From CAHJXG01 sp964235485 (GTDB taxonomy: Bacteria > Pseudomonadota > Alphaproteobacteria > Acetobacterales > Acetobacteraceae), in the NCBI GenBank assembly GCA_964235485.1, contig CAXSAZ010000006.1, positions 62,001-126,000 on the forward strand: a DNA stretch of 64,000 bases, read 5' to 3'. The position numbers and the translations under genes were made by a program. The notes beneath the pieces are model-generated. The model had not been told where the DNA came from. It saw only the letters and a list, made by a program, of their open reading frames with translations, and made no database searches. Below, piece by piece: positions 26,993 to 35,785 of the stretch (position 1 is its first letter; each line of letters starts with the position of its first letter).

Positions 26993-27790
26993 TCATGCCG
27001 GCACTTTGCCAAGGAGGTTTGCCGTCGCGGCCGTCACGTCGGCTTGCCGCATCAGGCTCTCGCCGACCAGGAAGCAATGGACGCCCGCGGCCTGCATCCG
27101 GGCAATGTCCGCGGGCGAGCCGATGCCGCTTTCGCACACCAACAAGCGGTCGGGCGGCGCCAGCCGGGCCAGCCGTTCGGTGGTGGCCAGATCGACCTCG
27201 AACGTCTTGAGGTTGCGGTTGTTGATGCCGACCAAGGGGGAGCGCAGGCGAAGCGCCCGCTCCAGTTCCGCCTCGTCATGCACCTCGATCAGCACGTCGA
27301 GGCCAAAGCCCTCGGCCGCCGCTTCCAGCTCCGCCGCCTGCGCGTCGCCCAGCGCCGCGACGATCAGCAGGATCGCGTCGGCGCCGAGGGCGCGCGCTTC
27401 CGCCACCTGGTAGGGGTCGAGCATGAAGTCCTTGCGGATCGCCGGCAGGGCGGCGGCGCCGCGCGCTTCGCCCAGGTGCGCGTCGGCGCCCTGGAAAAAC
27501 GGCACGTCGGTCAGCACGGACAAGCAGGCGGCGCCCCCTGCCGCGTAGGCCCGCGCCAAGCTGGCCGGGTCGAAGTCGGCGCGGATCAGGCCCTTGCTCG
27601 GGCTGGCCCGCTTGATCTCGGCGATCAGCCCGGGCTGTCCTGCCGCGGCCTTCGAGCGCAGCGCGCGGACGAAGCCGCGCGGCGGCTCCCCCGGCAACGC
27701 AGCCTCGATTTCGGCCAGCGGCCTGCGCGCCTTGCAGCGCGCGACGTGCTCCAGCTTGACTTCGCAGATTTCCGCCAATCGGTCGCTCAT
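26993..27790 (-). CDS. trpC: indole-3-glycerol phosphate synthase
   Basis: Closes the indole ring by converting carboxyphenylaminodeoxyribulose phosphate to indole-3-glycerol phosphate. The 265-residue monofunctional enzyme shows the catalytic Lys and Glu segments LIAEIKRASPSKG, IRKDFMLDPYQ, the GINNRNLKTFEVDL strand and CESGIGSPADI. It is not fused to TrpF, and no TrpF is seen nearby. Its ATG overlaps the trpD stop (ATGA). With trpG and trpD it forms the common trpGDC order, but here the unit is coupled upstream to the ScyC-like gene. Confidence 0.96.
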   Translation of the reverse strand: MSDRLAEICEVKLEHVARCKARRPLAEIEAALPGEPPRGFVRALRSKAAAGQPGLIAEIKRASPSKGLIRADFDPASLARAYAAGGAACLSVLTDVPFFQGADAHLGEARGAAALPAIRKDFMLDPYQVAEARALGADAILLIVAALGDAQAAELEAAAEGFGLDVLIEVHDEAELERALRLRSPLVGINNRNLKTFEVDLATTERLARLAPPDRLLVCESGIGSPADIARMQAAGVHCFLVGESLMRQADVTAATANLLGKVPA

Positions 27791-28812
27791 GCCGGCACCC
27801 CGTTCGTGGCGCGCACCAGCGCGTCCAGCCGGGCCGCCGCAGCGCCAGAATCGATGGCGCGGCGGGCCAACTCGGCGCCGCGCGCCAGCCCGTCCGCCCG
27901 GTCGGCCACCACCAGCGCCGCCGCGGCGTTCAGCACCACGATGTCCCGATACGGCCCGGCTTCGCCGTCCAGCAGCGCCCGGAGCGCCGCCGCGTTGTCC
28001 CGCGCGTCGCCGCCCCGTAGATCGTCCAGCGTCGCCCGCGGGATGCCGATCTGCTCCGGCGTCACCTCGAACCGCCGGATTTCGCCGTCGTGCAACTCGG
28101 CGACCGAGGAATGGGTGGTGGTGGTCAGCTCGTCCAGCCCGTCATGGCCGTGCACGATCCAGGCCCGCTCGCTGCCGAGCTCGCGCAGCACCTCGGCAAA
28201 CGGCGTCAACCATTGCGGCGCGAACACGCCGAGCAGTTGCCGCCGGGTCCCCGCGGGGTTGGACAACGGGCCAAGCAGGTTGAAGATCGTGCGGGTGCCC
28301 AGCTCGCGCCGGGCTGGGCCGGCATGGCGCGTGGCGCCGTGGTGTTGCGGCGCGAACAGGAACGCCACGCCCGCCTCCTCGAAGGCCCGGCCCACCGCGT
28401 CCGGCGGCGCATCGACGTTGACGCCCAGGGCTTCCAGCACGTCCGCCGCGCCGGACTTCGACGACAGCGCCCGGTTGCCGTGCTTGGCCACCGGCACCCC
28501 GCACCCGGCGGCGACGAGCGCCACCGCGGTGGAGATGTTCAGCGTCTGCGCCCCGTCGCCGCCGGTGCCGCAGGTGTCGATGGCGCCGTCCGGCGCGCGG
28601 ACCCGCACCATGCGGCCCCGCATCGCCCGGGTGGCGCCCACGATCTCCTCGGTGGTCTCGCCCCGCACGCGCATCGCCATCAGCAGGCCGCCGATCTGGG
28701 ACGGCGTGGCCGCCCCCTCCATGATCGCGTCGAAGGCCGCCTCGGTCTGCTCCGCGGTCAGCCGCGCGCCGCTGCCCAGAAGGGCCAGGATCGGTCGGAG
28801 CGCGTCGCTCAT
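27787..28812 (-). CDS. trpD: anthranilate phosphoribosyltransferase
   Basis: Transfers phosphoribosyl from PRPP to anthranilate. The 341-residue protein has the PRPP-binding DTCGTGGDGAQTLNIST, the KHGNRALSSKSGAADVLE block and the conserved FNLLGPLSNPAG motif. Both ends overlap neighbours by ATGA (trpG upstream, trpC downstream), which indicates tight translational coupling within the operon. No truncation or altered key residue is seen. Confidence 0.97.
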   Translation of the reverse strand: MSDALRPILALLGSGARLTAEQTEAAFDAIMEGAATPSQIGGLLMAMRVRGETTEEIVGATRAMRGRMVRVRAPDGAIDTCGTGGDGAQTLNISTAVALVAAGCGVPVAKHGNRALSSKSGAADVLEALGVNVDAPPDAVGRAFEEAGVAFLFAPQHHGATRHAGPARRELGTRTIFNLLGPLSNPAGTRRQLLGVFAPQWLTPFAEVLRELGSERAWIVHGHDGLDELTTTTHSSVAELHDGEIRRFEVTPEQIGIPRATLDDLRGGDARDNAAALRALLDGEAGPYRDIVVLNAAAALVVADRADGLARGAELARRAIDSGAAAARLDALVRATNGVPA

Positions 28813-29507
28813 GTCGCCCTCCGCTCTGGCACCATGTCGAGGAAGTTGCGTAGCAGCGCGTGGCCGGCCTCCGTCTCGATGCTTTCGGGGTGGAACTGCA
28901 CGCCGTGCACGGGCAGGCTCTTGTGGCGCAGCCCCATGATGAGGCCGTCCTCCGTCCATGCATTGACGTGCAGCACGTCCGGCAGGCTGTTCCGGTCCAC
29001 GATCAGGCTGTGGTAGCGCGTCGCCGGGAACGGGTTGGGCAGCCCGGCGAACAGGCCGGTGTCGTCGTGGTGGATCAAGCTGATCTTGCCGTGCATCGGC
29101 GCCGGGGCGCGCACCACCGTGCCGCCATACACCTGGCCAAGCGCCTGGTGGCCCAGGCAAACGCCGAACACCGGGCAGACCGCCGCCGCCGCCTCGATCA
29201 AGGCGAGCGAGATGCCGGCCCGGTCCGGATCGCACGGCCCGGGCGAGATCACCACGGCATCGAGGCCAAACGCCAACGCATCCGCCGGCGTGAGCGCGTC
29301 GTTGCGAATGACCTTGACTTCCGCGCCGAGTTCGCCAAGTCTGTGGTATAAATTAAACGTAAAACTGTCGTAGTTGTCTAAAAGAAAGAGTCGGCGCGTC
29401 GGGGCGAAGTCGTTTTTCTGCCATTCAGGCAATGCCTGCTGGCCGGCTGAGGCAAGGACGCCGTGAACCGGTCGGTCGGCCAGAAGGCCCTCGGATGCGG
29501 TGGTCAT
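28809..29507 (-). CDS. trpG: anthranilate synthase glutaminase component
   Basis: Class I glutamine amidotransferase supplying ammonia to TrpE. The catalytic Cys is in VFGVCLGHQALG and the His-Glu pair in VQFHPES. The 232-residue protein carries about 38 extra residues before the usual start LFLLDNYDSFTFNL; the ATG at 29507 overlaps the ScyC-like stop (ATGA), which explains the extension. The codons for LFLLDNYDSFTFNLYH (about 29340-29395) are unusually AT-rich, with two TTA leucines and only about 32 percent GC over 50 bases. A shorter TrpG starting inside cannot be excluded. Confidence 0.93.
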   Translation of the reverse strand: MTTASEGLLADRPVHGVLASAGQQALPEWQKNDFAPTRRLFLLDNYDSFTFNLYHRLGELGAEVKVIRNDALTPADALAFGLDAVVISPGPCDPDRAGISLALIEAAAAVCPVFGVCLGHQALGQVYGGTVVRAPAPMHGKISLIHHDDTGLFAGLPNPFPATRYHSLIVDRNSLPDVLHVNAWTEDGLIMGLRHKSLPVHGVQFHPESIETEAGHALLRNFLDMVPERRAT

Positions 29508-30451
29508 GCGGCAGCCTCCGGCAGGTAGCTCATTCCCTTGTTGAACGAAGACAGGTTGCCCGCCTTGTTCTCCAGCACGCGCTTGAGGCTCATGCTTTCC
29601 GCGCCGTAGTCCTCAATCTGCAACTTGCCATGTAGTGGCACCACGCCCTTCTCAAAGAACACAATGCGGTGCGCGATGAAGCCGCGGGCCTTCGGGTTGC
29701 TGAAAGCGTAGTCGCACGGCATGAGAACCAAGAGACTCCGCTGCGTCCAATTCGAGCTGCGGTAGCGATGCTCGAACTCCAAGATCATGTATTTCCCGAG
29801 GTCATGCTTGGTGGCCGTCACTTCAAGCTTTTGGCCGTACTCGTCCATGAACTGGCCCTTGGCCGCCTCCGCCTCGCCGTCCGGCTTCAGGAAGTAGCCC
29901 CACTCGCCGAGGTTGCGGACATCGCCGAGGTACTCGGTCGCCATGTCGGGCGGCGCATCGACGTAGATGGCGCTGGTCTGGATCTCGAACCGGCCCTGCA
30001 CGGCGCGGTCGTGGCCCGCCCTGCGCTCCAGCGCGCCCTTCAGCGACCGGATTTCGGCGGTGTGCACCCAATGGATGCCCTGCATCAGCATGGTCGTGCG
30101 GCGCTCCGGGCCGATGAAGCTGAGCCAGTGGAAGTAAACGCCTGGCTCGTCGGAGCCGAGGTAGCTCGACGGGAACAGCAGGGCCGGGTAGCACTGGAAG
30201 TACTCGCCGTACTTGTAGCCGCAATGCCACTCGACGCCGCCGAAGCTCGGCGTTTCCACCGGGCGCGCATGGTAGAACAGGTCGTGCTGGTAGCCTGACG
30301 CCGTGCCGCGCCAGGTGTTCTCGTCCATCTGCTCGATCATGCGGCTGTAAAGCGTCCACTCATCGAGGTTGCGCAGGTCGCGCACGTAGTCGGACGCATC
30401 CTTCATGGTGGTCGCGATGTAGGTCGAGGTGGCGAAGGTGTTGCTTTCCAT
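29504..30451 (-). CDS. scyC: ScyC-like cyclase of scytonemin-type biosynthesis
   Basis: A 315-residue protein matching, from memory, the cyanobacterial ScyC family, which cyclises the ScyA product to a tricyclic indole ketone with loss of CO2. Recognisable stretches are NLDEWTLYSRM, GTASGYQHDLFYH, VEWHCGYKYGEYFQCYP, VYFHWLSFIGPERR and the C-terminal KLQIEDYGAESMSLKR. The fold appears to be a duplicated START-like helix-grip: residues about 1-150 and 155-300 each begin with a membrane-free domain start followed by the NLxEW motif (NLDEW near 29, NLGEW near 181). It lies 19 bases after the ScyA-like gene and overlaps trpG. Family assignment needs a profile search. Confidence 0.75.
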   Translation of the reverse strand: MESNTFATSTYIATTMKDASDYVRDLRNLDEWTLYSRMIEQMDENTWRGTASGYQHDLFYHARPVETPSFGGVEWHCGYKYGEYFQCYPALLFPSSYLGSDEPGVYFHWLSFIGPERRTTMLMQGIHWVHTAEIRSLKGALERRAGHDRAVQGRFEIQTSAIYVDAPPDMATEYLGDVRNLGEWGYFLKPDGEAEAAKGQFMDEYGQKLEVTATKHDLGKYMILEFEHRYRSSNWTQRSLLVLMPCDYAFSNPKARGFIAHRIVFFEKGVVPLHGKLQIEDYGAESMSLKRVLENKAGNLSSFNKGMSYLPEAAA

Positions 30452-30470
30452 GACGGTTTAAACTCCGTGC

Positions 30471-32294
30471 TCAATTGGCTGCGATGACCGGGAAGCTCAG
30501 GCCTTCCTGACGCTGGCCCGCCTTGGCCACGCGCAGCCCCTCGTTGCGCCCGTTGGTCGGCGCGACCTGGTCCGCGTCGATCAGCACGTCGAGGATGAAG
30601 GGTCCCGAAGCGGCAAGCGCCCGGGCCAGGCCGGCTTCCAGCTCGTCCTCGCTTTCGACGCGCAAGCCGTCTGCGCCCATGGCGCGGGCCAGCATGGCGA
30701 AGTCCGTGGGCGGGAAGGCGGCGTCGGCGCAGCCCGCCATGTCCAGCGCGGCCATGCCCTGGTAGCACATGTTGTAACGGCCGTCGTTCAGGATGATCCA
30801 CACCGCCGGCAGGTTCTGCTTGGCCGCGGTGTTGACCTCCAGGTTCATCAACATCGCGCCGTCGCCGACGATGGCCACCGCCTTGCCGCCGCGGCCCAGC
30901 GCCGCGCCCAGCACGCCCGTCGCCGCGTGCCCCATCGAGCCGACGTTGGTGCTGACGCGATACCGCCCCGGCTGCGCGAAGCGCAGGTAGTGCGTGGCCC
31001 AGGTGAAGGAGTTGCCGGACTCGGCCAGCACCACGGCGTCCGAGCCGTCCACCACCGTGCGCTGGATGGCCGACATCAGCGCGCTCGGCCGCACCCGGCC
31101 CGCGCCGCCCGGCGTCGGGTGGCTGGGATGCGGACGCGCCGGCGACGGCGCCGCAGTTTGGGCACGCACGGCCGGCCAGGCTTCCAGCAGTTCGGCCAGG
31201 AAATCCCCGGCATCGGCCTGCACGCCATAGGTTTCAACGTGCGGATAGGCGACGCCGGGCACGGCGGGGTCGATATCGACGTGGATGAAGCCGCCCTCCG
31301 GCACCAGGCCCGGATTCCAGAACGAGGTCGGCTCACCGAGCCGCGTCCCCAGCACCAGCACGCGCCGCGGGGCGAAGTCCCGCATAAAGGCGACGGCCGC
31401 CGCGGTGTGCCCGCCCATGCCGGTCACGCCGACATACAGCGGGTGGTTCTCAGGGAAGATGCCCTTGGCGCGCGGGGACACCATCACCGGCGCGCCCGCG
31501 CGCTCAGCCAGGGCGCGTATGGCCGGCGCGGCGTCCCGTGCGCCGAAGCCCGCCCAGATGACGAACGGCTCGGCGGAAAGCACCTCCGCGCAATGCGCCA
31601 CCGCCGCGCGGTTCACGCCGGGGCGGGTGGACGCGCCCGGCGCCGAGGGCTTGGTCTGCACGGACAGCTTCGGCAAGGGCTGGGACAGCGGCGCGCCCTG
31701 CACTGCGTTGGGAATGCTGATGTGCGCGACGTAGGCGCCGGGCCGCTGCAGCCCGGCGGCGATGCGGCGCAGCACGGTCGGCAACTGCTCCGGCGTTTCC
31801 AGCACGACGGCGTCGTCGAACCAGGCACCCGCCTCGAAGATGCCGCTCGTCGGCATGGTGTAGCTGCTGGTTTCCTGGATGCCACCGCGGCCCCGCATCG
31901 GCGCGGAGCCGTAGGCGGACACGAGGATCAGCTTGGCGCCTTCCGTGCGCGCTGCGAGCGTGCCGGTCAGGACGTTGGTGATGCCGGGTCCGGTGGTGGT
32001 GAACACCACAACGGGACGGCCGCTGGCGAAGTGCGCTTCCGTGGCGGCAAAGGCGGCGCCACTCTCGTGCCGGAAATGCAGCACGTCCAGATGCTTCGAG
32101 AACGCCGCCCACAGCAGCGCCATTGCGCCGCCGCAAACGCCCAGGGCGTGCGCCACGCCCAAGCCGCGGAGCGACGATGCGAGGCCTTCTGCGACTGTTG
32201 ACGGGCCGGGCGCCGCCGCTGGCGCTGGGGCGGCGGGCATCTCGTCCGTTTCCAGGAGGTCGCCGCCGAATTCGGTAAGGCTCTCAGCCGTCAT
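30471..32294 (-). CDS. scyA: ScyA-like ThDP-dependent acyloin synthase
   Basis: A 607-residue thiamine-diphosphate enzyme of the acetolactate-synthase superfamily. The cofactor-activating Glu is in FRHESGAAFAATEAH, and the ThDP/Mg motif is GDGAMLMNLEVNTAAKQNLP ending in ILNDGRYNM. In cyanobacteria the relative ScyA joins indole-3-pyruvate and 4-hydroxyphenylpyruvate by decarboxylative coupling. The position directly upstream of a ScyC-like gene and of Trp/Tyr precursor genes supports that role over branched-chain synthesis. ATG 32294 has GGAG 9 bases upstream; ATG 32309 would add five residues. A Pro/Ala-rich linker at residues about 15-35 and another near 390-410 are noteworthy. Confidence 0.75.
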   Translation of the reverse strand: MTAESLTEFGGDLLETDEMPAAPAPAAAPGPSTVAEGLASSLRGLGVAHALGVCGGAMALLWAAFSKHLDVLHFRHESGAAFAATEAHFASGRPVVVFTTTGPGITNVLTGTLAARTEGAKLILVSAYGSAPMRGRGGIQETSSYTMPTSGIFEAGAWFDDAVVLETPEQLPTVLRRIAAGLQRPGAYVAHISIPNAVQGAPLSQPLPKLSVQTKPSAPGASTRPGVNRAAVAHCAEVLSAEPFVIWAGFGARDAAPAIRALAERAGAPVMVSPRAKGIFPENHPLYVGVTGMGGHTAAAVAFMRDFAPRRVLVLGTRLGEPTSFWNPGLVPEGGFIHVDIDPAVPGVAYPHVETYGVQADAGDFLAELLEAWPAVRAQTAAPSPARPHPSHPTPGGAGRVRPSALMSAIQRTVVDGSDAVVLAESGNSFTWATHYLRFAQPGRYRVSTNVGSMGHAATGVLGAALGRGGKAVAIVGDGAMLMNLEVNTAAKQNLPAVWIILNDGRYNMCYQGMAALDMAGCADAAFPPTDFAMLARAMGADGLRVESEDELEAGLARALAASGPFILDVLIDADQVAPTNGRNEGLRVAKAGQRQEGLSFPVIAAN

Positions 32295-32480
32295 GTCCGG
32301 GATCTCCATCTGAAGCCGCGCGGCACCGGGACACGCGGGCTTGAATGCACTTGGAATTGCCCGGCCCGGCGACTGACGCCGCCAAGCCGTGCAAACGGGA
32401 CGCGGTGGTGACGGACAGCGTGCGGTTTGTTGCTGTTCTCGGCACCCTGGTCCTCATTGTCTTGCGCCGCCGCGGCGGGT

Positions 32481-32504
32481 GATGGCGGCCCGAAAGCCGC
32501 CATC
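32481..32504. repeat. hairpin downstream of the ScyD/E fusion gene
   Basis: A perfect 9-bp inverted repeat, GATGGCGGC and GCCGCCATC with a 6-base spacer, lies between the ScyD/E-type gene stop and the scyA-like start. No T-run follows on the minus strand, so it could be a partial terminator or an mRNA-stabilising hairpin separating the two genes. Confidence 0.45.
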
Positions 32505-32554
32505 TTGCCCTTATCCCCTTGAGGGATGGACTGCCGCGGTCGAACGAGCTGCCG

Positions 32555-35296
32555 TTAGACCGTAGGCGTGGTCGTAAGCGTGCTACGCGCCGTCTGGGCG
32601 ATGAGCGCCTGGCCCAGCGCCGTCGGGTCGAAGTAGGGGTCGAGGAACAGCGAGCCGTGCTGCACCTGCGGGTCCTCTCCCACGATTGCCGGGTTGTAGG
32701 TCGGCGTGGTCCCGGCGGTCGGGGTGCTCACCAGAACCGGCTGGGTGGTGTTAGTGAAGCCGTAGGCGAGCGGGTCGGCGGTGATGCCGTTGAACAGCGT
32801 GTTCAGGTCCAGCGTCTTGACGTCGAGGCCGGTCTGCTGCTCGAAGTTGTCGAGGCCGGCTGCGAGCTGGGTGTTGAAGGCGCTGACCAGACCCTGGAAC
32901 TGATCCGGCGTGGCGCCCGTCGCCGCGAGGAAGTCCGGGTTGCTGAACAGCGGCGCCAGGGTGATATCCGGCAGGTTGGACACTAGGAAGTGCTTGGCGC
33001 CGAGATCGGCCAACTGGCCCAGCCCGGAGATGATCGCGTTGACGCTGTCCGTGACGCCCTGGTCCGGCGTCTCGGCGCTCGGCAGCGAGAGGTCGTTGCC
33101 GCCGAACGTCACCGAAACCAGGTCGTTCGACCCGAATGACCCGTCCTGCTTAGCAAACTGCTGGACCTGGCCCGCGAACGTGTCGAGGGTGGTCTGGCTG
33201 GTGTTCGGATCGAACGGGTTGGGCACGCCCAGGTCCCGCGCCGTCGCGCTCTCGTAAGCGAAGTTCTGCTGCTGCCCGGGAGCCGTCGCACCCAGGATTT
33301 GGGCGAGGTCGGTGGTCCACTGCGGCCCGTCCGAGAAGTTGCCGGTGTTCGAGTAAGGCGCCGCCGAGGTGCCCGGCACCTGGCCGAGCGACTTCTGGAG
33401 CGCCGCCGTGTTGCCGTTGTCGGCAAGCCGGTCACCGAACACGACGAGCTTGGACACGTTGTAAGTGGCGCCGTTGCCGGCAGGCAGGTCGAGCGGGTCG
33501 GACGGCGCCGGGGCGTAGTTGCCGAAGAACGGCGCGTAGTTGTTAGCGTAAGGGTTGTTGGCGAGCACGGGCGGCGCGACTGGATCGGTTGCCCCGGGAA
33601 GGGCAGGCGCGAAGCTGGCGCCAATGGGAAGGGTCGGCAGGTCGGTGGACAGGTTGACGCCCGAGGTGCTGGTGACGCCGCTTCCGGTCCCATCCTCGCC
33701 GCGCGGCGGAACCATGGACGAGCTGTCGGTGGCGGTCGCCGCGTCGGCAACGGTGGCCGAGGTGTCAGTCGTGTCGGTCCCCGTGAGGCCGGACGCCGCA
33801 GCAGCGGCGGCAAGCGACGCAAGAGGCACGTTCCCGGGCACGTCCGGCACGCCGTTCGAAGCCTTGAAGGTGTAGCTGTCGATCTCGGCCGCGTACTGCT
33901 CTGTGGGGTTGCCGCCGGCCGCGACCACGGCTGCGTATTGCGGAGGCGTCAGCACAGGCGGCTGCTTCTGTATCACGGTGACGCTGTCCACCGTCGAGCC
34001 GTCGTCCGTCAGCCCATACATGTCGTTGCGCGCGGCGTCCACGGCGTAGAGCTTGTTGTCCGTGGGGTTGTAAACGATGTCGTTGAGGTTGCTTTCGGTG
34101 TTGTACAGGGTCGTCGCGCCGTCGGGGCCGTTCGCCTGCGCATACTGGAGCGAGTTGAACTGCGGCGTCACGGTGGCCTGGGACGGGTCGGCGCCGAACA
34201 GCCCATCGACCTTGAGCACGCCCTGGAGCTGGTCGGCAAGCGGCCCCACAACGGCTGCGGTCTCAGGCGCCAATCCGCCGCCGGCGGCGATGTACACCGT
34301 GCCGTCCGGCGCGATGGTCATGCCGTTCATGCCGATGGAGATGACGCGGTCCTCGCCCGTCGTCGGGTTGAACTCGCGGAACGAGGACAGGCCCGAAAGC
34401 ACGGTCTGCTGGCCGCCGTCGCCGTTGAGGTCAACGCGCGTGATCGAACCGGTGCTGCCGCCGCGCTCGCTGACCAGGCCGGGGATGAACGGGATCACCG
34501 GCGCGGTGTCGGAACCCTCGGCGCCGTTGGGGGTGCCGGTGCCCTGCTCCAGCACATACAGGTTGCCGTCGGGGCCGATGGACATGCCGCGCGGGCTGTT
34601 GAGGCCGCTGGCGATGACCGTGCTGCTCCACGTGCCGGTGGCCGGGTCCTGCTTGTAGTCCAGCACCTGGCCCGTGCCCGGCGAGGTCGCGGTGGCGGGG
34701 CCTTGGTTGTCGATGGCAACATACACGTCGCCCGTGCTCTGGTTCACCGTGACGTAGTTGCCGAGGTGAAGCTCAGGCCCCGAAATGGTGGTGCGGGTGC
34801 CGTCGGGCTGCACCTGGATCAGCAGGCTGGGCGGCAGGTCGGCCGGCGGGATGGTCGGGTCGTAGATCGCGTTGGAGTTGACGTACTCCAGCACGAACAT
34901 GTCGCCCGTGCTGTTGTTGAAGGCGAGGCCGTTGACCTCGCTGAAGCCGCTGGCATAGGCCTGGGGCACGCCGCTGGGCGTCTTGCCGTCAAAGCCCGTA
35001 GTGGCTGTGGGGTCGGAAATGCGGATGATGCTCGAGTAGCCCGTGGGATACGGGATGCCGTTCAACTCGCTGACATAAAGCGCGCCGTCCGGCCCCACTG
35101 TCACGGCGGTGGGCACGGCTTCCGTTTGCCGGGTGAAAAAGCCCTCGTTGCCCGTTGAATACTGCGGCGGAAGGGTGGACTGGTCGCCCGTCACGCCGAC
35201 GGTGCTGCCGCCCACGGACGTCGAGCCGCTGCCGCCGCCGCCCACGGCGGCACCGGAAGTACTGGTTTGATCCAGGGAATTCGTGGTTCCACTCAT
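32555..35296 (-). CDS. ScyD/ScyE-type beta-propeller fused to a degenerate SGNH hydrolase domain
   Basis: A 913-residue protein. After a Gly/Ser/Thr-rich start, residues about 45-480 have the ScyD/ScyE pattern of repeated propeller strands (AVTVGPDGALYVSELNG, GMSIGPDGNLYVLEQG, GMTIAPDGTVYIAAGG). A Thr/Ser/Pro-rich linker (500-610) leads to an SGNH/GDSL lipase-like domain (613-905) with GGND near 732 and the FGFTN-type segment AYGFTNTTQP. The catalytic residues look lost: the block I Ser is Arg (FGDRLADNGN, residue 623), and the expected His of the DxxHPT motif reads Asp (DPYFDPTALG, residue 890). No Cys and no classical signal peptide are visible. ATG 35296 has GGAG 7 bases upstream. It is probably a structural or binding protein acting outside the cytoplasm; inferred. 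Confidence 0.78.
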   Translation of the reverse strand: MSGTTNSLDQTSTSGAAVGGGGSGSTSVGGSTVGVTGDQSTLPPQYSTGNEGFFTRQTEAVPTAVTVGPDGALYVSELNGIPYPTGYSSIIRISDPTATTGFDGKTPSGVPQAYASGFSEVNGLAFNNSTGDMFVLEYVNSNAIYDPTIPPADLPPSLLIQVQPDGTRTTISGPELHLGNYVTVNQSTGDVYVAIDNQGPATATSPGTGQVLDYKQDPATGTWSSTVIASGLNSPRGMSIGPDGNLYVLEQGTGTPNGAEGSDTAPVIPFIPGLVSERGGSTGSITRVDLNGDGGQQTVLSGLSSFREFNPTTGEDRVISIGMNGMTIAPDGTVYIAAGGGLAPETAAVVGPLADQLQGVLKVDGLFGADPSQATVTPQFNSLQYAQANGPDGATTLYNTESNLNDIVYNPTDNKLYAVDAARNDMYGLTDDGSTVDSVTVIQKQPPVLTPPQYAAVVAAGGNPTEQYAAEIDSYTFKASNGVPDVPGNVPLASLAAAAAASGLTGTDTTDTSATVADAATATDSSSMVPPRGEDGTGSGVTSTSGVNLSTDLPTLPIGASFAPALPGATDPVAPPVLANNPYANNYAPFFGNYAPAPSDPLDLPAGNGATYNVSKLVVFGDRLADNGNTAALQKSLGQVPGTSAAPYSNTGNFSDGPQWTTDLAQILGATAPGQQQNFAYESATARDLGVPNPFDPNTSQTTLDTFAGQVQQFAKQDGSFGSNDLVSVTFGGNDLSLPSAETPDQGVTDSVNAIISGLGQLADLGAKHFLVSNLPDITLAPLFSNPDFLAATGATPDQFQGLVSAFNTQLAAGLDNFEQQTGLDVKTLDLNTLFNGITADPLAYGFTNTTQPVLVSTPTAGTTPTYNPAIVGEDPQVQHGSLFLDPYFDPTALGQALIAQTARSTLTTTPTV

Positions 35297-35785
35297 ACTG
35301 AAACTCCAGAAACACAAAATGCTTAAGACAGCATCATTACAGCCGCTCAACCTGAAAGTTGTGCGGCTGACTTTACCGGCAAGGCCTGAACTGGGCCATG
35401 CACCGATGATACGTGAGTTGTTGCCGCAACCCAATCCCGTAAGTGCAATGTGGGATCACGATTCACACTAACTTTGGCTGGGATTTGGCCTACTCAACAT
35501 TAGGCCTACAAATGATATTTGATGTCGTCTGCATTTGCTTTTGGCAATGCGCGACAAAACATTTGTTATACGAAGCTGCTGATCTTGTTATCCACGGCCG
35601 CGTATGGAGTGTAGGATCCCCTGAACGGCCAGACCTGGAGTTTGCCCCGCTGCGCAGCCCGGCAAGCAGCCTGACCGCGGCGGCGACGATGGCTGCCGGC
35701 AACGAAGCCGGCCCGGTTACGCCCACGCTGGATCAAACGCGCTGCCCTGGGTGCAGCAGGCTTGCGGCGGCTCATGGCGCCGCGC
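35297..35785. promoter_or_regulatory. AT-rich upstream region of the ScyD/E fusion gene
   Basis: These 489 bases lie between the fusion gene and a small upstream gene on the same strand. GC content falls in 35300-35345 and 35460-35600, as expected for promoter and regulator sites of the downstream scy-like genes. Short open frames here have no family features. I found no clear Crp/Fnr palindrome by eye. Confidence 0.4.

Noticed and set aside
23994..27413. Very long plus-strand open frame (over 1100 codons) opposite DAHP synthase, trpE and trpC
   Set aside because: It is the antisense of strongly conserved genes; its translation is Arg/His/Gln/Val-rich with no domain. Long antisense frames are expected at this GC content.
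33299..35158. Long plus-strand open frame opposite the ScyD/E fusion gene
   Set aside because: Composition is Val/Arg/Gly-rich shadow coding with no family features; the minus-strand frame has clear propeller and SGNH sequence.
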